Assembly: GCA_964594635.1 (NCBI GenBank) | Contig: CAZQMV010000012.1 | Location: 1-64,000, forward strand | Length of the DNA: 64,000 nt | Source: Berkiella sp964594635 | GTDB lineage: Bacteria > Pseudomonadota > Gammaproteobacteria > Berkiellales > Berkiellaceae | Direction: 5' to 3' | Part shown: positions 27,225 through 37,181 of the stretch, one piece after another | How the letters are laid out: each line of letters starts with the position of its first letter | How positions within the stretch are numbered: the first letter of the stretch is position 1 | The notes under the pieces: generated by a model | The model's database searches: none | Seen by the model: the letters and a program-made list of their open reading frames with translations, nothing else | Told to the model about the DNA's origin: nothing | Translations under genes and position numbers: made by a program

Positions 27225-27226
27225 AC

Positions 27227-27258
27227 AAAATGGCTTCGTTTTTAAACGAAGCCATTTT
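27227..27258. terminator. Bidirectional terminator between convergent genes
   Basis: AAAATGGCTTCGTTT (27227-27241) and AAACGAAGCCATTTT (27244-27258) form a perfect 15-base stem. A-rich and T-rich ends on both sides allow it to work in both directions, for the unknown gene on the plus strand and the acidic Ala-rich gene on the minus strand. Confidence 0.88.
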
Positions 27259-27267
27259 ATGATCAAC

Positions 27268-27924
27268 TTATTGGAATGCTTTAGCCACTTTCCCAATTGA
27301 ATCCGTCGGAGCAGGTGTTGCAAGTGCAACTTTACTTGCTTCAGTTGCTTGACGGTTTTTCTCTTCGAATTGTGTCACTAAAGTTTTGGTACTACCATGC
27401 TCTTCGGTACCTACTTTCATTTTTACAGTATCAGTCGCCTTTTCTGCAGCAGCCAAGGCTTCTGTAAATCTAGCAGCTAAATTCTTTGGTAATTTACCAA
27501 CAGATTCCTGCATTGAAGGCTGTACTTCCACGACTTTGCCAATTTTACCTACTGATTCCTGGGGAATACTTGCTGCAACAGGCGTTGGAGCAACATCACT
27601 GGTATTTGCGGCAACTGCTGGAGTTGGTGTCGTTTCTGTCACAGCGGTTGCTGCTGCTTCAACAGTCACTGGAGCAACTGCTTCAGCTTCATTACTGACT
27701 TCTCCTTCTTCAGCATCACTCTTTTGCGAAGCTTCTGATTCTGATTCTAATTCTGCATCGGCTGCTTCATCTTCATTTTCTGCAGATGATTGAGAAGCGC
27801 TTGCTCTATGTGATGCTTCTTGCTCTTCATCTGCTGCATTATCAACAGAAAATTCTGGATGTATATCGTCAGTGTGGGGTAATGGTAATTCTTCGTTGGC
27901 TGCTTGTGGCCCTTTCTTGCTCAT
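27268..27924 (-). CDS. Low-complexity acidic Ala-rich protein with SxGK repeats
   Basis: A 218-residue protein, unrecognised. Residues about 35-90 are very rich in Glu, Ala and Ser, and 90-130 in Ala, Thr and Val. The C-terminal half holds three copies of a short motif: QESVGKIGKVV, QESVGKLPKNLAARF and TDSIGKVAKAF (the last is the C-terminus). No signal peptide or membrane helix. AAGGAG directly abuts the ATG at 27930, while it stands six bases before the ATG at 27924, which is therefore preferred. Probably largely disordered, with short binding motifs at its end. Confidence 0.65.
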   Translation of the reverse strand: MSKKGPQAANEELPLPHTDDIHPEFSVDNAADEEQEASHRASASQSSAENEDEAADAELESESEASQKSDAEEGEVSNEAEAVAPVTVEAAATAVTETTPTPAVAANTSDVAPTPVAASIPQESVGKIGKVVEVQPSMQESVGKLPKNLAARFTEALAAAEKATDTVKMKVGTEEHGSTKTLVTQFEEKNRQATEASKVALATPAPTDSIGKVAKAFQ

Positions 27925-28047
27925 AGTCATCTCCTTTTACTCATCAACCAACCATGGTTGAACTGCGATGCAGAGTGTATCAAAATCTCTGACAACAAAA
28001 AAAGAAATAATTTTTAAATAAAGTGCTCTAACAAAACTTGAGGAAAG

Positions 28048-28075
28048 CGGTCACCTATCGAAAAATAGGTGACCG
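28048..28075 (-). terminator. Hairpin after sucD
   Basis: CGGTCACCTAT (28048-28058) and ATAGGTGACCG (28065-28075) form a perfect 11-base stem just beyond the sucD stop. The sequence after it on the minus strand (CTTTCCTC) is only weakly T-rich, so it may end or stabilise the sdh-suc transcript. Confidence 0.6.
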
Positions 28076-28104
28076 AATGAGGAAAGATCATTGAATTGAA
28101 ATGG

Positions 28105-28977
28105 TTATTTAGCCAAAACTGCTTGTACACCTTTACCAATGTCAGCAGGCGACTTAACCGTTTTAACACCCGCTTTTTCTAAAGCCTGATATTTCTCTTC
28201 AGCTGTACCTTTTCCACCCGCAATAATTGCACCGGCATGTCCCATACGTTTACCTTTGGGTGCCGTCACCCCAGCAATGTATGAAACCACTGGCTTGGTG
28301 ACATGATCGTGAATATATTGTGCGGCTTCTTCTTCAGCAGAGCCACCAATTTCACCCACCATCACAATCACTTCGGTTTGTGGATCTTGTTCAAACAACG
28401 CTAATGCATCAATAAACGTGGTTCCTGGAATAGGATCACCACCAATACCAATACAAGTACTTTGACCAAAACCTAAATCGGTGGTTTGTTTAACCGCTTC
28501 ATAAGTTAAGGTGCCTGAACGGGATACAATACCTACTTTACCCGGCAAATGAATATCACCAGGCATAATGCCGATTTTGCATTGGCCAGGTGTAATAATA
28601 CCGGGGCAGTTAGGACCAATTAAACGCGTACCTGTGCCACGTAAGGTCACCATCACATCTAACATATCTAATGCGGGGATACCTTCAGTAATGCAGACAA
28701 TCAATTCAATGCCAGCATCATACGCTTCGATAATGGAATCTTTACAAAATGGTGCTGGAACATAAATCACACTGACGGTTGCGCCTGTGTCTTTTACCGC
28801 ATCTCTTACCGTATTAAATACGGGTAAATTTAAATGCTTTTGGCCACCTTTGCCTGGTGTTACGCCACCAACCATTTTAGTGCCATAAGCAATGGCTTGT
28901 TCAGAGTGAAATGTGCCTTGTCGGCCAGTAAAACCTTGGCAAATGACCTTGGTATTTTTATCTATCAGTACGCTCAT
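28105..28977 (-). CDS. sucD: Succinyl-CoA synthetase alpha subunit
   Basis: With SucC converts succinyl-CoA to succinate with formation of ATP or GTP. CoA-binding GFTGRQGTFHSEQA is near the N-terminus; the phosphorylated histidine lies in MGHAGAIIAGGKGTAEEK. GPNCPGIITPGQCKIGIMPG is the signature of the family. Length 290. The start overlaps sucC by four bases (ATGA), so both subunits are made together. Confidence 0.98.
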   Translation of the reverse strand: MSVLIDKNTKVICQGFTGRQGTFHSEQAIAYGTKMVGGVTPGKGGQKHLNLPVFNTVRDAVKDTGATVSVIYVPAPFCKDSIIEAYDAGIELIVCITEGIPALDMLDVMVTLRGTGTRLIGPNCPGIITPGQCKIGIMPGDIHLPGKVGIVSRSGTLTYEAVKQTTDLGFGQSTCIGIGGDPIPGTTFIDALALFEQDPQTEVIVMVGEIGGSAEEEAAQYIHDHVTKPVVSYIAGVTAPKGKRMGHAGAIIAGGKGTAEEKYQALEKAGVKTVKSPADIGKGVQAVLAK

Positions 28978-30143
28978 TTTGCCACCTTAACTGCATCTAC
29001 AATTGTTTTCGCTGCTTGGGTTAAATCATTTGCTGCAATAATGTTTAAAGAGCTTTTCTTAAACACTTCGCTTGCCTCTGCTGCACGGTTACCTTCCAAA
29101 CGCACAACCACAGGAATGGTAATACCCACTTCTGCTACTGCGCCGAGGATCCCTTCAGCAATTAAATCGCAACGAACGATACCGCCAAAAATATTGACCA
29201 AAACGCCTTTGACATTTTTATCGGATAAAATGATTTTGAATGCTTCACAAACGCGTTCTTTGGTTGCACCGCCGCCTACATCCAAGAAGTTGGCAGGATC
29301 TCCACCATGCAATTTAATTAAATCCATGGTAGCCATCGCAAGGCCTGCACCATTGACCATGCAGCCAATATTACCATCTAATGGAATGTAATTGAGTTCC
29401 CATTCTCTGGCACGAATTTCACGTTCATCTTCTTGACGAGGATCGCGCAATTCATTGAGTCTAGGATGACGGTAAAGCGCATTATCATCAATATTGACTT
29501 TGCCATCTAAGCAAACGATACGATCATCTTTGGTAATAATGAGCGGATTGATTTCAAGCATGGTTAAATCGCATTCAACAAACATTTTGCCAACACCCGT
29601 TACGATAGTGGTAAATTGTTTGATGAGATCAAGTGAAAGACCTAATTGAAAACCTAATTCACGACATTGATAAGGTAAAACACCCAGTAAAGGATCAACC
29701 GTGATTTTAATAATCTTCTCAGGAGTATCGTGCGCAACTGTTTCAATGTCGACACCACCTTCGGTGGAAGCCATAATGATAACGCGGCGAGTTGCTCTAT
29801 CTAATACTGCACCCAAATAAAGCTCTTGCTTGATTTGACTGATTTCTTCAATCAGTAATTCATTAATAGGCTGCCCTTCTTCTGTGGTTTGGTAAGTAAC
29901 CAAATTTGTAAAAAGAAGTTTTCTTGCAAATTCTGCAAGCTCATCACGCCCTTTCACCAGTTTCACGCCACCCGCTTTTCCACGACCACCAGCATGAACT
30001 TGTGCTTTAACAACAACGTTCTCTGTGCCTAATGTCGTAATGGCATTGACTGCTTCTTCACTGGAACGAGCCACAACCCCTTTGGGGACTGGCAAGCCAA
30101 AATCAGCAAAGAGGCGTTTCGCTTGATATTCATGTAAATTCAT
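28974..30143 (-). CDS. sucC: Succinyl-CoA synthetase beta subunit
   Basis: Nucleotide- and succinate-binding subunit. ATP-grasp N-terminus (MNLHEYQAKRLFADFGLPVP; VKAQVHAGGRGKAGGVKL), then LEINPLIIT, and GNIGCMVNGAGLAMATMD with GGDPANFLDVGGGA. Length 389 is the norm. In Pseudomonas lpdG lies between sucB and sucC; here sucC follows sucB after 34 bases with no lpd. Confidence 0.98.
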   Translation of the reverse strand: MNLHEYQAKRLFADFGLPVPKGVVARSSEEAVNAITTLGTENVVVKAQVHAGGRGKAGGVKLVKGRDELAEFARKLLFTNLVTYQTTEEGQPINELLIEEISQIKQELYLGAVLDRATRRVIIMASTEGGVDIETVAHDTPEKIIKITVDPLLGVLPYQCRELGFQLGLSLDLIKQFTTIVTGVGKMFVECDLTMLEINPLIITKDDRIVCLDGKVNIDDNALYRHPRLNELRDPRQEDEREIRAREWELNYIPLDGNIGCMVNGAGLAMATMDLIKLHGGDPANFLDVGGGATKERVCEAFKIILSDKNVKGVLVNIFGGIVRCDLIAEGILGAVAEVGITIPVVVRLEGNRAAEASEVFKKSSLNIIAANDLTQAAKTIVDAVKVAK

Positions 30144-30177
30144 TGTTCACCACTTTCAATTAAAAAAAAATCATGTC

Positions 30178-31344
30178 TTAAATATCGAGTAAGAATCTTG
30201 CAGGATCTTCCAAGAGCTCTTTAATTGTGACTAAAAATCGCACAGACTCAGCACCGTCGATTAAACGGTGATCGTAAGAGAAAGCGACGTACATCATCGG
30301 GCGGATCACAATTTCATTGTTCTCCACCACTGCACGCTGCTCTATCTTGTGCATTCCTAAAATACCGGTTTGTGGGGGATTCAAAATGGGGGTCGACATT
30401 AATGAACCAAATACACCACCATTTGAGATAGTGAATGTACCACCGGTGATATCGTCAATCCCTAACGTGCCTTCTTTGGCTTTTACACCCAATTCGTTAA
30501 TGGCTTTCTCAATTTGTGCCAAACTCATTTGCTCTGCATCACGCAAAACGGGCACAACTAACCCACGTGGGCTAGAAACGGCGATACCAATATCAAAATA
30601 GCCATGATAAACGATATCTTTGCCATCAATTGACGCATTCACGACTGGAAAGCGTTTTAACGCTTCAATTGCAGCTTTGGTGAAAAATGACATGAAGCCT
30701 AATTTAACTCCATGCTTCTTTTCAAATTGATCTTTGTAACGGTTACGTAGATCCATCACTGGCTGCATATTGATTTCGTTAAACGTTGTTAAAATGGCAG
30801 CTGTTTGCTGTGCCTCGATTAAACGTTCCGCAATACGGGTACGCAAACGGGTCATAGGAACACGTTTTTCAACGCGTTCACCGGCTGGAATCGAAACAAC
30901 AACTTTTTGCGCACTGGATACATCTTGCGTTGTGATCCGGCCACCTTTGCCACTGCCTTTAACATCTTGCGGATCCACTTCGCTTTCTGCCATTGCGCGT
31001 CTGGCTGCTGGACCTGCTGCTGCGGTTGCAGATACTGCAGGAGCAGACGGTTGCGCTGCTTTTTCTGCTTTTGGCTCAACCTTTGCTTCTGATTTAGCTT
31101 CCCCTTTAACAGGCTTGAAAACGGCAATCACTTCTTCCGCTAATACGGTATCACCGGTATTACGAATGATTTTTTCTAGCATGCCACTTTCAGGTGCTAC
31201 CACTTCTAACACGACTTTGTCGGTTTCAATATCGACTAAGTTTTCATCTTGTTCGATCATTTCACCAACTTTTTTATGCCAGGTGGCAATCGTTGCATCG
31301 GCAACAGACTCTGGCAAAACAGGCACTTTGATTTCAATCGACAT
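30178..31344 (-). CDS. sucB: 2-oxoglutarate dehydrogenase E2 (succinyltransferase)
   Basis: E2 core of the 2-oxoglutarate dehydrogenase complex. A lipoyl domain with the lipoylated Lys in DIETDKVVLEV (about residue 43) is followed by an Ala/Pro/Glu linker, an E3-binding domain (ARRAMAESEVDPQDVKGSGKGGRIT), and the catalytic domain ending with YDHRLIDGAESVRF, which carries the active-site His and Asp. Length 388. Lies 25 bases after sucA in one operon. Confidence 0.98.
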   Translation of the reverse strand: MSIEIKVPVLPESVADATIATWHKKVGEMIEQDENLVDIETDKVVLEVVAPESGMLEKIIRNTGDTVLAEEVIAVFKPVKGEAKSEAKVEPKAEKAAQPSAPAVSATAAAGPAARRAMAESEVDPQDVKGSGKGGRITTQDVSSAQKVVVSIPAGERVEKRVPMTRLRTRIAERLIEAQQTAAILTTFNEINMQPVMDLRNRYKDQFEKKHGVKLGFMSFFTKAAIEALKRFPVVNASIDGKDIVYHGYFDIGIAVSSPRGLVVPVLRDAEQMSLAQIEKAINELGVKAKEGTLGIDDITGGTFTISNGGVFGSLMSTPILNPPQTGILGMHKIEQRAVVENNEIVIRPMMYVAFSYDHRLIDGAESVRFLVTIKELLEDPARFLLDI

Positions 31345-31369
31345 AACTAATCCTTAAATCAATAAAATA

Positions 31370-34195
31370 TTATTTCAATGCGTCGTTAACGAGCGCTTCT
31401 TGTTGTTCATTGTGAGCCGAAGTATATCCCACAGCAGGAGAAGCAGAAGCGTCTCTACCCGCAAATAACAAGTTCTGTGAAGGTGTCATGCAAGCACGGA
31501 AATGGTGTTGCGTTGGGAACCATGCACCTTGGTTTTTAGGTTCTTCTTGGCACCAAACGATATCTTTTGCATTGGGATAACGCTGTAGCTCGGCTTTCAA
31601 CTCTGGTTCAGGGAACGGATACAATTGCTCAACTCGAATGATAGCGATATTGGTTTTTTTCAATTCGTCACGTTTAGTCACTAAATCGTAATAAACTTTA
31701 CCGCTACAGATCACAATCTTAGTCACTTTTTGTGCATCTAATTTTTGTACTTCTGGGATCACTACCTGGAAGCTTCCGTCGGTTAAGTCTTTTAGATCGC
31801 AACTTGCTAATTTGTGACGCAATAAACTTTTTGGTGACATAACAACGAGCGGCTTACGAATTTTACGAAGCATTTGTCTTCGTAACATATGGAAGACTTG
31901 TGCAGCATTACTTGGTACACAAACTTGGATATTATGCTGTGCACACAATTGCAAGAATCGTTCTAAACGTGCAGAGGAATGCTCTGGCCCCTGGCCTTCA
32001 TAACCATGCGGTAACAGCATCACTAATCCACATAAACGACCCCATTTTTGCTCGCCTGAGCTAATGAATTGGTCGATCACAACCTGTGCACCGTTGGCAA
32101 AGTCACCAAACTGGGCTTCCCAAATAACCAATGAATTGGGTTCGGTAGTGGAATAACCATATTCAAAACCTAATACTGCTTCCTCAGATAACAAAGAATC
32201 GATCACCGTAAAGCGATGATCTTCAGGGGAAATATGTTTCAATGGCGTGTAAACTTTGCCGGTCTTTTGGTCATGTAATACGGCATGTCGATGGAAAAAA
32301 GTCCCGCGACCACAATCTTGTCCAGAAATACGCACCGCATAGCCCTGGTCTAATAATGACGCGTAGGCCATGGTTTCTGCAAAACCCCAATCAACAGAAG
32401 TTTCACCTCTGGACATTTTTTCTCTTTCTTCATAAATTTTTGCGACACGCGCATGTAACGAAAACTCATTTGGCATTTTTAATAATTTATGAGAGAGCGA
32501 TTTCATTTTATCGGGTGTAATCGATGTCGTCACTTTTTCGCGCCAGTCTTTAGAACCATATTGGCTCCAATCAATCATATGAGAACCATTGGCTTGCTTG
32601 ATCACATTCGTCGCAACACAATCGCCTTTATCAAGCGACTCACGGTTACGTTTAACCATATCGTCTGTTTGTTGCTTGGTTAAAACATGCTCTTTGATCA
32701 GTTGATCGGCATAGAGCTGTCTCACCGTAGCATGACTTTTAATTTTGCTGTACATCATCGGTTGGGTTGCAAATGGATCATCCGCTTCGTTGTGACCATG
32801 TCGGCGATAGCATACTAAATCAATCACCACATCTTTATTAAATTTAGTGCGATAGTCTAATACCCATTCTGTTACTAACATGACCGCTTCTGGATCATCC
32901 GCATTCACATGGAAGATTGGCGCCAAAATGACTTTCGCCACATCGGTACAATAGAGCGTTGAACGAGCATCGTGAGGATTGCTGGTGGTGAAACCTACTT
33001 GGTTATTGATAACGATATGCACCGTTCCACCAATACCATAGCCACGGGTTTGTGACATGTTTAAGGTTTCCATCACCACACCTTGACCTGCAAAGGAGGC
33101 ATCGCCATGGATAGCAATAGCTAATACTTTATTCGCATTTTCATCTTTAGAACGCACTTGGCGTGCTTTAACTGAGCCTGCAACAACCGGGGCGACGATT
33201 TCTAAATGTGAGGGGTTAAACGCCAAAGCTAAATGAGTGTTTCCACTGGAGGTTTTCACATCAGATGAAAAGCCTTGGTGATATTTCACATCGCCTGATT
33301 CTACGTGAGATGAATGACGGCCTTCAAATTCATCAAATAGTTCTCTGGGATCTTTTCCTAATACGTTGATTAAAACGTTAAGACGCCCACGATGCGCCAT
33401 ACCAATCACGCATTCGCGTGTTCCTTGGGAACCGGCACGCTGAATAAGCTCATCTAACATGGGAATTAAAGCATCGCCACCTTCTAATGAGAATCGTTTA
33501 GCGCCGGGATATTTAACGCCAATATATTTCTCAAGACCTTCTGCTGCGGTTAAACGCTCTAAAATTTGTTCTTTTACTTTGGGTGAAAACTGCGGGGTGG
33601 CACGTGAACCTTCAACGCGCTGTTGGATCCAAGCACGTTCTTCATTCGAAGGAATATGCATGTATTCTGTACCAATGGAACTACAATAGGTATCGTTTAG
33701 CGCGCGATACAAGTCGCCCAGTGGCATCTTCTTTGGACCCACAAAAGTTTCTGTGTCAAACGAGATTGCCATATCAGCAACACTTAAACCATGCTCTTCA
33801 AGCGATAGCTCTGAAGCATTTTCATCTAACATTTCGCGCATCCCTAAAGGATCGATTTGCGCATGAAGATGGCCTTGCAAACGATAAGCGTTAATTAAGC
33901 GTAAAACTTGAATTTGTTTTAATTCATGCTCCATATCGCCACTTTGTGCGCTATGAACATGACCATTGCCTTTAACGAGATTAGCGAACTCGGTTTGAAT
34001 AGCAGCATGGGAAACATCTTTGGCGCCCCCATTTGCTTTCGTTAATCCATCGAAATACTCGCGCCACTGTGGTGCTAGTTCATTAGGATTATTGAGATAT
34101 TGTTCATATAAATTCTCAAGATAAGCGGAATTACCGCCATCGAATGCGGAAGATTCCCACATCGATTTCATGATATTTTCTTGCATGGCCTTCAC
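31370..34195 (-). CDS. sucA: 2-oxoglutarate dehydrogenase E1
   Basis: Thiamine diphosphate enzyme that decarboxylates 2-oxoglutarate and transfers the succinyl group to SucB. VIGMAHRGRLNVLINVLGK and GDASFAGQGVVMETLNMSQ with TVHIVINNQVGFTT (ThDP region) are diagnostic, and LPHGYEGQGPEHSSARLERFLQL is in the C-terminal half. Length 941. A 168-base gap separates it from sdhB and may hold its own promoter or an mRNA processing site; none was clear. Confidence 0.98.
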   Translation of the reverse strand: MKAMQENIMKSMWESSAFDGGNSAYLENLYEQYLNNPNELAPQWREYFDGLTKANGGAKDVSHAAIQTEFANLVKGNGHVHSAQSGDMEHELKQIQVLRLINAYRLQGHLHAQIDPLGMREMLDENASELSLEEHGLSVADMAISFDTETFVGPKKMPLGDLYRALNDTYCSSIGTEYMHIPSNEERAWIQQRVEGSRATPQFSPKVKEQILERLTAAEGLEKYIGVKYPGAKRFSLEGGDALIPMLDELIQRAGSQGTRECVIGMAHRGRLNVLINVLGKDPRELFDEFEGRHSSHVESGDVKYHQGFSSDVKTSSGNTHLALAFNPSHLEIVAPVVAGSVKARQVRSKDENANKVLAIAIHGDASFAGQGVVMETLNMSQTRGYGIGGTVHIVINNQVGFTTSNPHDARSTLYCTDVAKVILAPIFHVNADDPEAVMLVTEWVLDYRTKFNKDVVIDLVCYRRHGHNEADDPFATQPMMYSKIKSHATVRQLYADQLIKEHVLTKQQTDDMVKRNRESLDKGDCVATNVIKQANGSHMIDWSQYGSKDWREKVTTSITPDKMKSLSHKLLKMPNEFSLHARVAKIYEEREKMSRGETSVDWGFAETMAYASLLDQGYAVRISGQDCGRGTFFHRHAVLHDQKTGKVYTPLKHISPEDHRFTVIDSLLSEEAVLGFEYGYSTTEPNSLVIWEAQFGDFANGAQVVIDQFISSGEQKWGRLCGLVMLLPHGYEGQGPEHSSARLERFLQLCAQHNIQVCVPSNAAQVFHMLRRQMLRKIRKPLVVMSPKSLLRHKLASCDLKDLTDGSFQVVIPEVQKLDAQKVTKIVICSGKVYYDLVTKRDELKKTNIAIIRVEQLYPFPEPELKAELQRYPNAKDIVWCQEEPKNQGAWFPTQHHFRACMTPSQNLLFAGRDASASPAVGYTSAHNEQQEALVNDALK

Positions 34196-34363
34196 CCTAT
34201 TGTTCGAGGGAACATGTGAATTCCAACAAGGACCTTACCAGCTTGCTTATCCTTACACCCGTGGTTCCCAATCAGTCCATTATTAGTAATTCAATCAACT
34301 GTTAATATTAATAAAAGAAATTCAAAGCGAAATTATACAACATTCAGACTCATATTGGTGATG

Positions 34364-35068
34364 CTAAACATCCTCATTCATCATCTGAGTTCTAATTTCT
34401 GCAATGGCTTCGGTTGGATTTAACCCTTTAGGGCAAACTTCAACACAATTCATGATACTGCGACAGCGAAATACACTATATGCATCGTCTAACTCAGTTA
34501 ATCTTTCGCGCGTTTGGGTGTCCCGGCTATCTACAATAAACCGTGTTGCTTGCAACAAAGCAGCTGGCCCCATAAATTTATCAGGGTTCCACCAGTATGA
34601 GGGGCAAGCGCTCGAACAGCATCCACATAAAATGCACTCATACAAGCCATCTAACTTAGAACGTTCTTCTGGGCTCTGTAATCGCTCTTTCGCGGGGGGT
34701 TCTTGGTTATTAATCAAAAAAGGTTTGGCTTTTTGATATTGATTAAAGAATTGAGTCATGTCGACAATCAAATCCCGGATCACCGGCATGCCAGGAAAGG
34801 GTTTTAACACAATGTGATCCGTGGAAATAGAACGGATCGGCGTAATACACGCCAAACCATTTTTACCATTAATGTTCATACCATCAGAGCCACAAACCCC
34901 TTCGCCACAAGAGCGGCGAAATGAGACGGTTTCATCTTGCTCAGCTTTGATTAACTTGAGCGCATCTAGCACCATGACTGCGCCCGATTTTTCTAAATCG
35001 AACTCGTAATCTTGCATGCGAGGTGCCTCGTCTTTTTCAGGGTCAAATCGGTAGATTGAAAAACGCAT
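34364..35068 (-). CDS. sdhB: Succinate dehydrogenase iron-sulfur subunit
   Basis: Carries electrons from SdhA to quinone. The [2Fe-2S] site is in SCGEGVCGSDGMNINGKNGLAC; the [4Fe-4S] and [3Fe-4S] sites are CILCGCCSSACP and CRSIMNCVEVCPKGLNP. Length 234. All cysteine ligands are present. Twelve bases beyond sdhA, last gene of sdhCDAB. Confidence 0.98.
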   Translation of the reverse strand: MRFSIYRFDPEKDEAPRMQDYEFDLEKSGAVMVLDALKLIKAEQDETVSFRRSCGEGVCGSDGMNINGKNGLACITPIRSISTDHIVLKPFPGMPVIRDLIVDMTQFFNQYQKAKPFLINNQEPPAKERLQSPEERSKLDGLYECILCGCCSSACPSYWWNPDKFMGPAALLQATRFIVDSRDTQTRERLTELDDAYSVFRCRSIMNCVEVCPKGLNPTEAIAEIRTQMMNEDV

Positions 35069-35080
35069 AGCTGATTCCTA

Positions 35081-36844
35081 TTAGTAAGTTCTTTCTTTCG
35101 GTTCAAACGCAGGCACAGTTAATGGCTTCATATTCACTGCCCGATACCCAATGCTATCATCTGCAAAATACAACGTATGCTTCAACCAGTTTTTGTCATC
35201 TCTTGCGGGGAAATCTTCACGAGAATGAGCCCCCCTACTCTCTTGGCGCGCGCTAGCTGAAACAGCCGTTGCTATCGCCACGGCCATGAGATTATCAAGC
35301 TCTAACGCTTCGACACGTGCCGTATTGAAGATCTTACTTTTATCTTTAAGTACCGCATGCGCTAATCGTTCACGAAGCTTTTTGAGTTTCTCTACCCCTT
35401 CATCCATGACTTTTTGCGTTCTGAACACGCTGAAGTCATTTTGCATAACTTTCTTCATTTCACTACGGATTTCAAAAACACTTTCACCACTGGTGGATTG
35501 ATCCCAACGTCGCAAACGCGCCATGGCTTTTTCAACATCATCGACAGCAACTAGCGGTTCATCCATCCCTTCATTCAGTGCATCTTCAACGTGCAAACCG
35601 GCTGCACGACCGAACACCACGAGATCGAGTAATGAATTACCCCCTAATCGATTAGCACCATGCACTGACACGCACGCACATTCACCTACGGCATACAAAC
35701 CATTCACTGGCGTTGCTTCGCCATTTTTGTTCGTTGTCATGACTTGACCATGTACATTGGTGGGGATCCCCCCCATCATGTAATGGCAAGTGGGTACAAC
35801 AGGAATAGGCTCTTTAATTGGATCGGCGTTAGCAAAGGTAATGGCAAGATCACGAATACCTGGTAAACGGGTATTAATCACATCTGCACCTAAGTGATCG
35901 AGTTTCAACAAGACATAGTCGCCTTTTGGACCACAACCTCGACCTTCACGAATTTCAATCGCCATCGAGCGAGAAACCACATCGCGTGATGCCAAATCTT
36001 TTGCATGTGGCGCATAGCGTTCCATAAAACGTTCGCCATTTTTATTGAGTAAATAGCCACCTTCACCACGGCTACCTTCTGTTACCAATACACCTGCTCC
36101 GGCAATACCGGTCGGATGAAATTGCCACATTTCCATATCTTGTACGGCAAAGCCAGCACGTAACACCATGCCAATACCATCGCCGGTATTAATTAAGGCA
36201 TTGGTGGTGGAATTAAATATTTGACCTGCACCACCGGTTGCTAAAATGACCGCTTTGCTTCGCATAAACAGCGTTTCGCCATTTTCAATGTTCATGACAA
36301 TCACGCCAGCAATCACATCATTTTGTGCTCTCACGAGATCGATAGCATACCACTCGCTAAACACCGCAACAGAGGCTTCCACATTTTTTTGGAATAAGGT
36401 ATGAAGCAGTGCATGACCTGTGCGATCCGCTGCTGCTGCCGTTCTGGTTGCTTGCTCACCACCAAAATTTTTCGACTGACCACCAAAGGGGCGTTGATAA
36501 ATTTTGCCATTATCCATTCGGGAAAATGGTAAGCCCATATGTTCTAGTTCATAAACCACTTCAGGCCCGATCCGACACATATATTCGATGCAATCTTGAT
36601 CGCCTAAGTAGTCTGAACCTTTAACGGTATCAAACATGTGCCATCGCCAATCATCTTCATGCTGATTGCCTAAAGAAACGGTAATACCACCTTGTGCAGA
36701 AACGGTGTGTGATCGCGTGGGAAATACTTTCGAAACTAAAGCAACATTTTTACCCGCTTTGGCCAGTTCAAGAGACGCTCGCATACCTGCGCCACCGGCT
36801 CCAATTATAATCGCGTCAAAAGAACGCTCACCAGGAATGATCAT
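35081..36844 (-). CDS. sdhA: Succinate dehydrogenase flavoprotein subunit
   Basis: Oxidises succinate to fumarate. FAD fold IIIGAGGAGMRASLELA at the N-terminus; His46 in RSHTVSAQGG is the covalent FAD site; HPTGIAGAGVLVTEGSRGEGG and RMAIEIREGRG-type (here SMAIEIREGRGCG) catalytic segments follow. Length 587. Lies seven bases beyond sdhD. Confidence 0.98.
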   Translation of the reverse strand: MIIPGERSFDAIIIGAGGAGMRASLELAKAGKNVALVSKVFPTRSHTVSAQGGITVSLGNQHEDDWRWHMFDTVKGSDYLGDQDCIEYMCRIGPEVVYELEHMGLPFSRMDNGKIYQRPFGGQSKNFGGEQATRTAAAADRTGHALLHTLFQKNVEASVAVFSEWYAIDLVRAQNDVIAGVIVMNIENGETLFMRSKAVILATGGAGQIFNSTTNALINTGDGIGMVLRAGFAVQDMEMWQFHPTGIAGAGVLVTEGSRGEGGYLLNKNGERFMERYAPHAKDLASRDVVSRSMAIEIREGRGCGPKGDYVLLKLDHLGADVINTRLPGIRDLAITFANADPIKEPIPVVPTCHYMMGGIPTNVHGQVMTTNKNGEATPVNGLYAVGECACVSVHGANRLGGNSLLDLVVFGRAAGLHVEDALNEGMDEPLVAVDDVEKAMARLRRWDQSTSGESVFEIRSEMKKVMQNDFSVFRTQKVMDEGVEKLKKLRERLAHAVLKDKSKIFNTARVEALELDNLMAVAIATAVSASARQESRGAHSREDFPARDDKNWLKHTLYFADDSIGYRAVNMKPLTVPAFEPKERTY

Positions 36845-36851
36845 TCCTCAA

Positions 36852-37181
36852 TTACCCCCACAGAACAAAAACGCCCCAAATGACATAACCAAATAACGTA
36901 AATAAAATCACCCCTTCCAGCAGATAGCGAAGAATAGGCGGTTTGACATAATCTGTTAACACCGTCCACAACCCCACCCATGCATGAAATGCAATACAAA
37001 CAAGCGCAAATAACGTGCTGATTTGCATGAAAGGCGAGGCGAATAATCCTAGCCAATCTTCATAGGTTAGCTCTTGGCGTAATAACACAAAGCCAACCAA
37101 AAAGAGCGTATAAATTCCCAAAAAGACGGCGGTATAACGCTGTACTAACCAATCGCGTAACCCAGTTCCACCTAAACTCAT
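36852..37181 (-). CDS. sdhD: Succinate dehydrogenase membrane anchor subunit
   Basis: A 109-residue, three-helix inner-membrane subunit. The segment ISTLFALVCIAFHAWVGLWTVLTDY holds the likely haem b histidine (FHAWVG) and the quinone-site Asp-Tyr (TDY). It overlaps sdhC by four bases (ATGA). Confidence 0.92.
   Translation of the reverse strand: MSLGGTGLRDWLVQRYTAVFLGIYTLFLVGFVLLRQELTYEDWLGLFASPFMQISTLFALVCIAFHAWVGLWTVLTDYVKPPILRYLLEGVILFTLFGYVIWGVFVLWG

Noticed and set aside
28834..29391. Open plus-strand frame opposite sucD/sucC
   Set aside because: Antisense shadow of conserved TCA genes.
30770..31357. Open plus-strand frame opposite sucB
   Set aside because: Antisense to the lipoyl and linker part; Ser/Thr/Ala-rich nonsense composition.
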